Shown here in pieces: positions 22,970 to 23,317 of a stretch of DNA of 23,317 bases (position 1 is the stretch's first letter; every line of letters starts with the position of its first letter). The notes under the pieces are model-generated. The model saw nothing but the letters and a program-made list of their open reading frames with translations, was not told the DNA's origin and made no database searches. Made by a program: the position numbers and the translations under genes. Source of the stretch: Palsa-661 sp035535015 (GTDB taxonomy: Bacteria > Actinomycetota > Acidimicrobiia > Acidimicrobiales > UBA8190); contig DATLQU010000009.1 in NCBI GenBank assembly GCA_035535015.1, forward strand, positions 1 through 23,317. Direction: 5' to 3'.

Positions 22970-22997
22970 CTTTCGACCTCAGCGCGGTCTTGCTTGA
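22970..22997 (-). promoter_or_regulatory. Putative sigma-28-type promoter of flgB operon
   Basis: Read on the minus strand: TCAAG (22997-22993), 15 nt, GTCGAAAG (22977-22970). The -10 part matches GCCGATAA at only 5 of 8 positions, the weakest of the four sites, but the -35 and spacing are identical to the fliD and fliM sites. It would give a leader of about 115 nt before flgB. The stretch 22850-23213 contains no convincing gene; this site and the hairpin at 23009-23030 are the only structures I see in it. Confidence 0.45.
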
Positions 22998-23008
22998 GGT
23001 GATATCGG

Positions 23009-23030
23009 AAAAAAACGCACCGGGGCGCGT
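23009..23030 (-). terminator. Small hairpin with seven Ts upstream of flgB
   Basis: Read on the minus strand, ACGCGC (23030-23025) can pair with GTGCGT (23020-23015), with one G-U pair and a CCCG loop. Seven Ts follow (23015-23009). This is the only T-tract hairpin seen in the window. It lies just upstream of the flgB promoter candidate and would block readthrough from the flagellin gene. The stem is short, so it may be weak or accidental. Confidence 0.4.
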
Positions 23031-23213
23031 CTGTTGTTCTTCTTGTGAGATGGCGCTGTGAAGCGACGATGCCGGAGTCCGTCGTCGGTCGCCTTGCCGT
23101 CGAGGAAAAGCGACGAAGGCGGCCCTGCGAGTTACGGGAACAAGCGGGATCGGCCGCTGTCTTCGTCAACTCATGTCGTGACCGCCGTCGACGACGTGTC
23201 TGCGACTTGGAGC

Positions 23214-23253
23214 CACCCCCCGGGGACGACGACGCTGTCGTCCCCGGGGGGTG
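23214..23253 (-). terminator. Perfect long GC hairpin after the flagellin gene
   Basis: The arm CACCCCCCGGGGACGAC (23214-23230) is exactly complementary to 23237-23253, a 17-bp stem with a 6-nt loop. It begins 15 nt after the flagellin stop on the minus strand. No T-run follows. It probably terminates or stabilises the abundant flagellin transcript, like the hairpin after flgE. Confidence 0.8.
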
Positions 23254-23268
23254 CGGCCCCGTGTCGGC

Positions 23269-23317
23269 TTACTGCAGGAGCTTCAGCACCAGCGACGGTG
23301 TCTGCTGGGCTTGGCTC
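23269..23317 (-). CDS. fliC: Flagellin, C-terminal end only (partial)
   Basis: Fifteen codons are visible before a TAA at 23269-23271 on the minus strand, reading SQAQQTPSLVLKLLQ. Flagellins typically end in 'QANQ-x-P-Q-x-V-L-x-L-L-R/Q', and this tail matches that pattern. The tail is part of the D0 helix that packs in the filament core and binds FliS. A strong hairpin follows directly, as expected for a highly expressed gene. The rest lies outside the window, so length and copy number cannot be judged. Confidence 0.75.
   Translation of the reverse strand, partial: SQAQQTPSLVLKLLQ

Noticed and set aside
23001..23008. CCGATATC on the minus strand as a SigD-type -10 box
   Set aside because: No TAAA or TCAAG-like -35 at 14-16 nt upstream; the sequence directly follows the T7 tract of the hairpin.
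22912..23169. An 85-codon frame on the minus strand upstream of flgB
   Set aside because: Arg/Thr-rich with no domain, no good Shine-Dalgarno, and it spans the promoter and hairpin.
1..23317. tRNA, rRNA, CRISPR arrays, insertion sequences or prophage genes
   Set aside because: None seen on either strand: no repeat-spacer pattern, no transposase or integrase motifs, no terminal inverted repeats.

Overview
The window is a GC-rich bacterial chromosome segment dominated by a flagellar gene cluster. Several signs point to a Gram-positive actinobacterium. There are no genes for L- or P-rings (flgH, flgI) in the basal-body operon, GTG starts are frequent, and the rod/hook/export gene order is the actinobacterial one. 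A small protein at 6961-7452 carries two W-W-x(5)-W-Y-P-P motifs, which I associate with actinobacteria and especially Acidimicrobiia-type genomes. The class-level placement is an inference.

Layout. The left edge (2-166, +) holds the C-terminal tail of an unidentified membrane protein. A late-assembly unit follows on the + strand: fliD (filament cap), fliS (flagellin chaperone) and a small FliT-like gene. Positions 3624-7452 form an accessory block of poorly characterised genes: a DUF2786-like basic protein (-), an unknown repeat-bearing protein (+), a degenerate EAL-HDOD protein (-), an unknown two-segment membrane protein (+), and the overlapping W-motif protein (+).

The core cluster runs on the - strand from 22849 down to 7478, in two transcription units. 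The first is flgB-flgC-fliE-fliF-fliG-fliH-fliI-fliJ-[NlpC/P60 + lytic transglycosylase fusion]-fliK-flgD-flgE, closed by a perfect 15-bp hairpin. The second is fliM-fliN-fliO-fliP-fliQ-fliR-flhB. Most genes overlap by 1-20 nt or are separated by fewer than 35 nt, so translational coupling is likely. The right edge holds the last 15 codons of a flagellin gene (-) followed by a long perfect hairpin.

Regulation. Four intergenic regions carry the same bipartite element, TC(A/C)AG-N15-G(C/T)CGA(A/T)(A/G)(A/G), correctly oriented upstream of fliD, flgB, fliM and the unknown gene at 4171. It resembles a sigma-28 (FliA/WhiG) promoter. This suggests that the whole cluster, including an undescribed protein, is one sigma-28 regulon. 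That is the strongest non-obvious signal in the window.

How the parts work together: FliF/G/M/N build the MS- and C-ring; FliO/P/Q/R and FlhB form the export gate; FliH/I/J are the export ATPase complex; FlgB/C/FliE are rod and adapter proteins; FlgD/FlgE/FliK make the hook and set its length; FliD/FliS/FliT-like serve the filament. The P60-transglycosylase protein probably opens the cell wall for the rod. Genes expected elsewhere but absent here include flhA, motA/B, fliL, flbD and the sigma factor itself.
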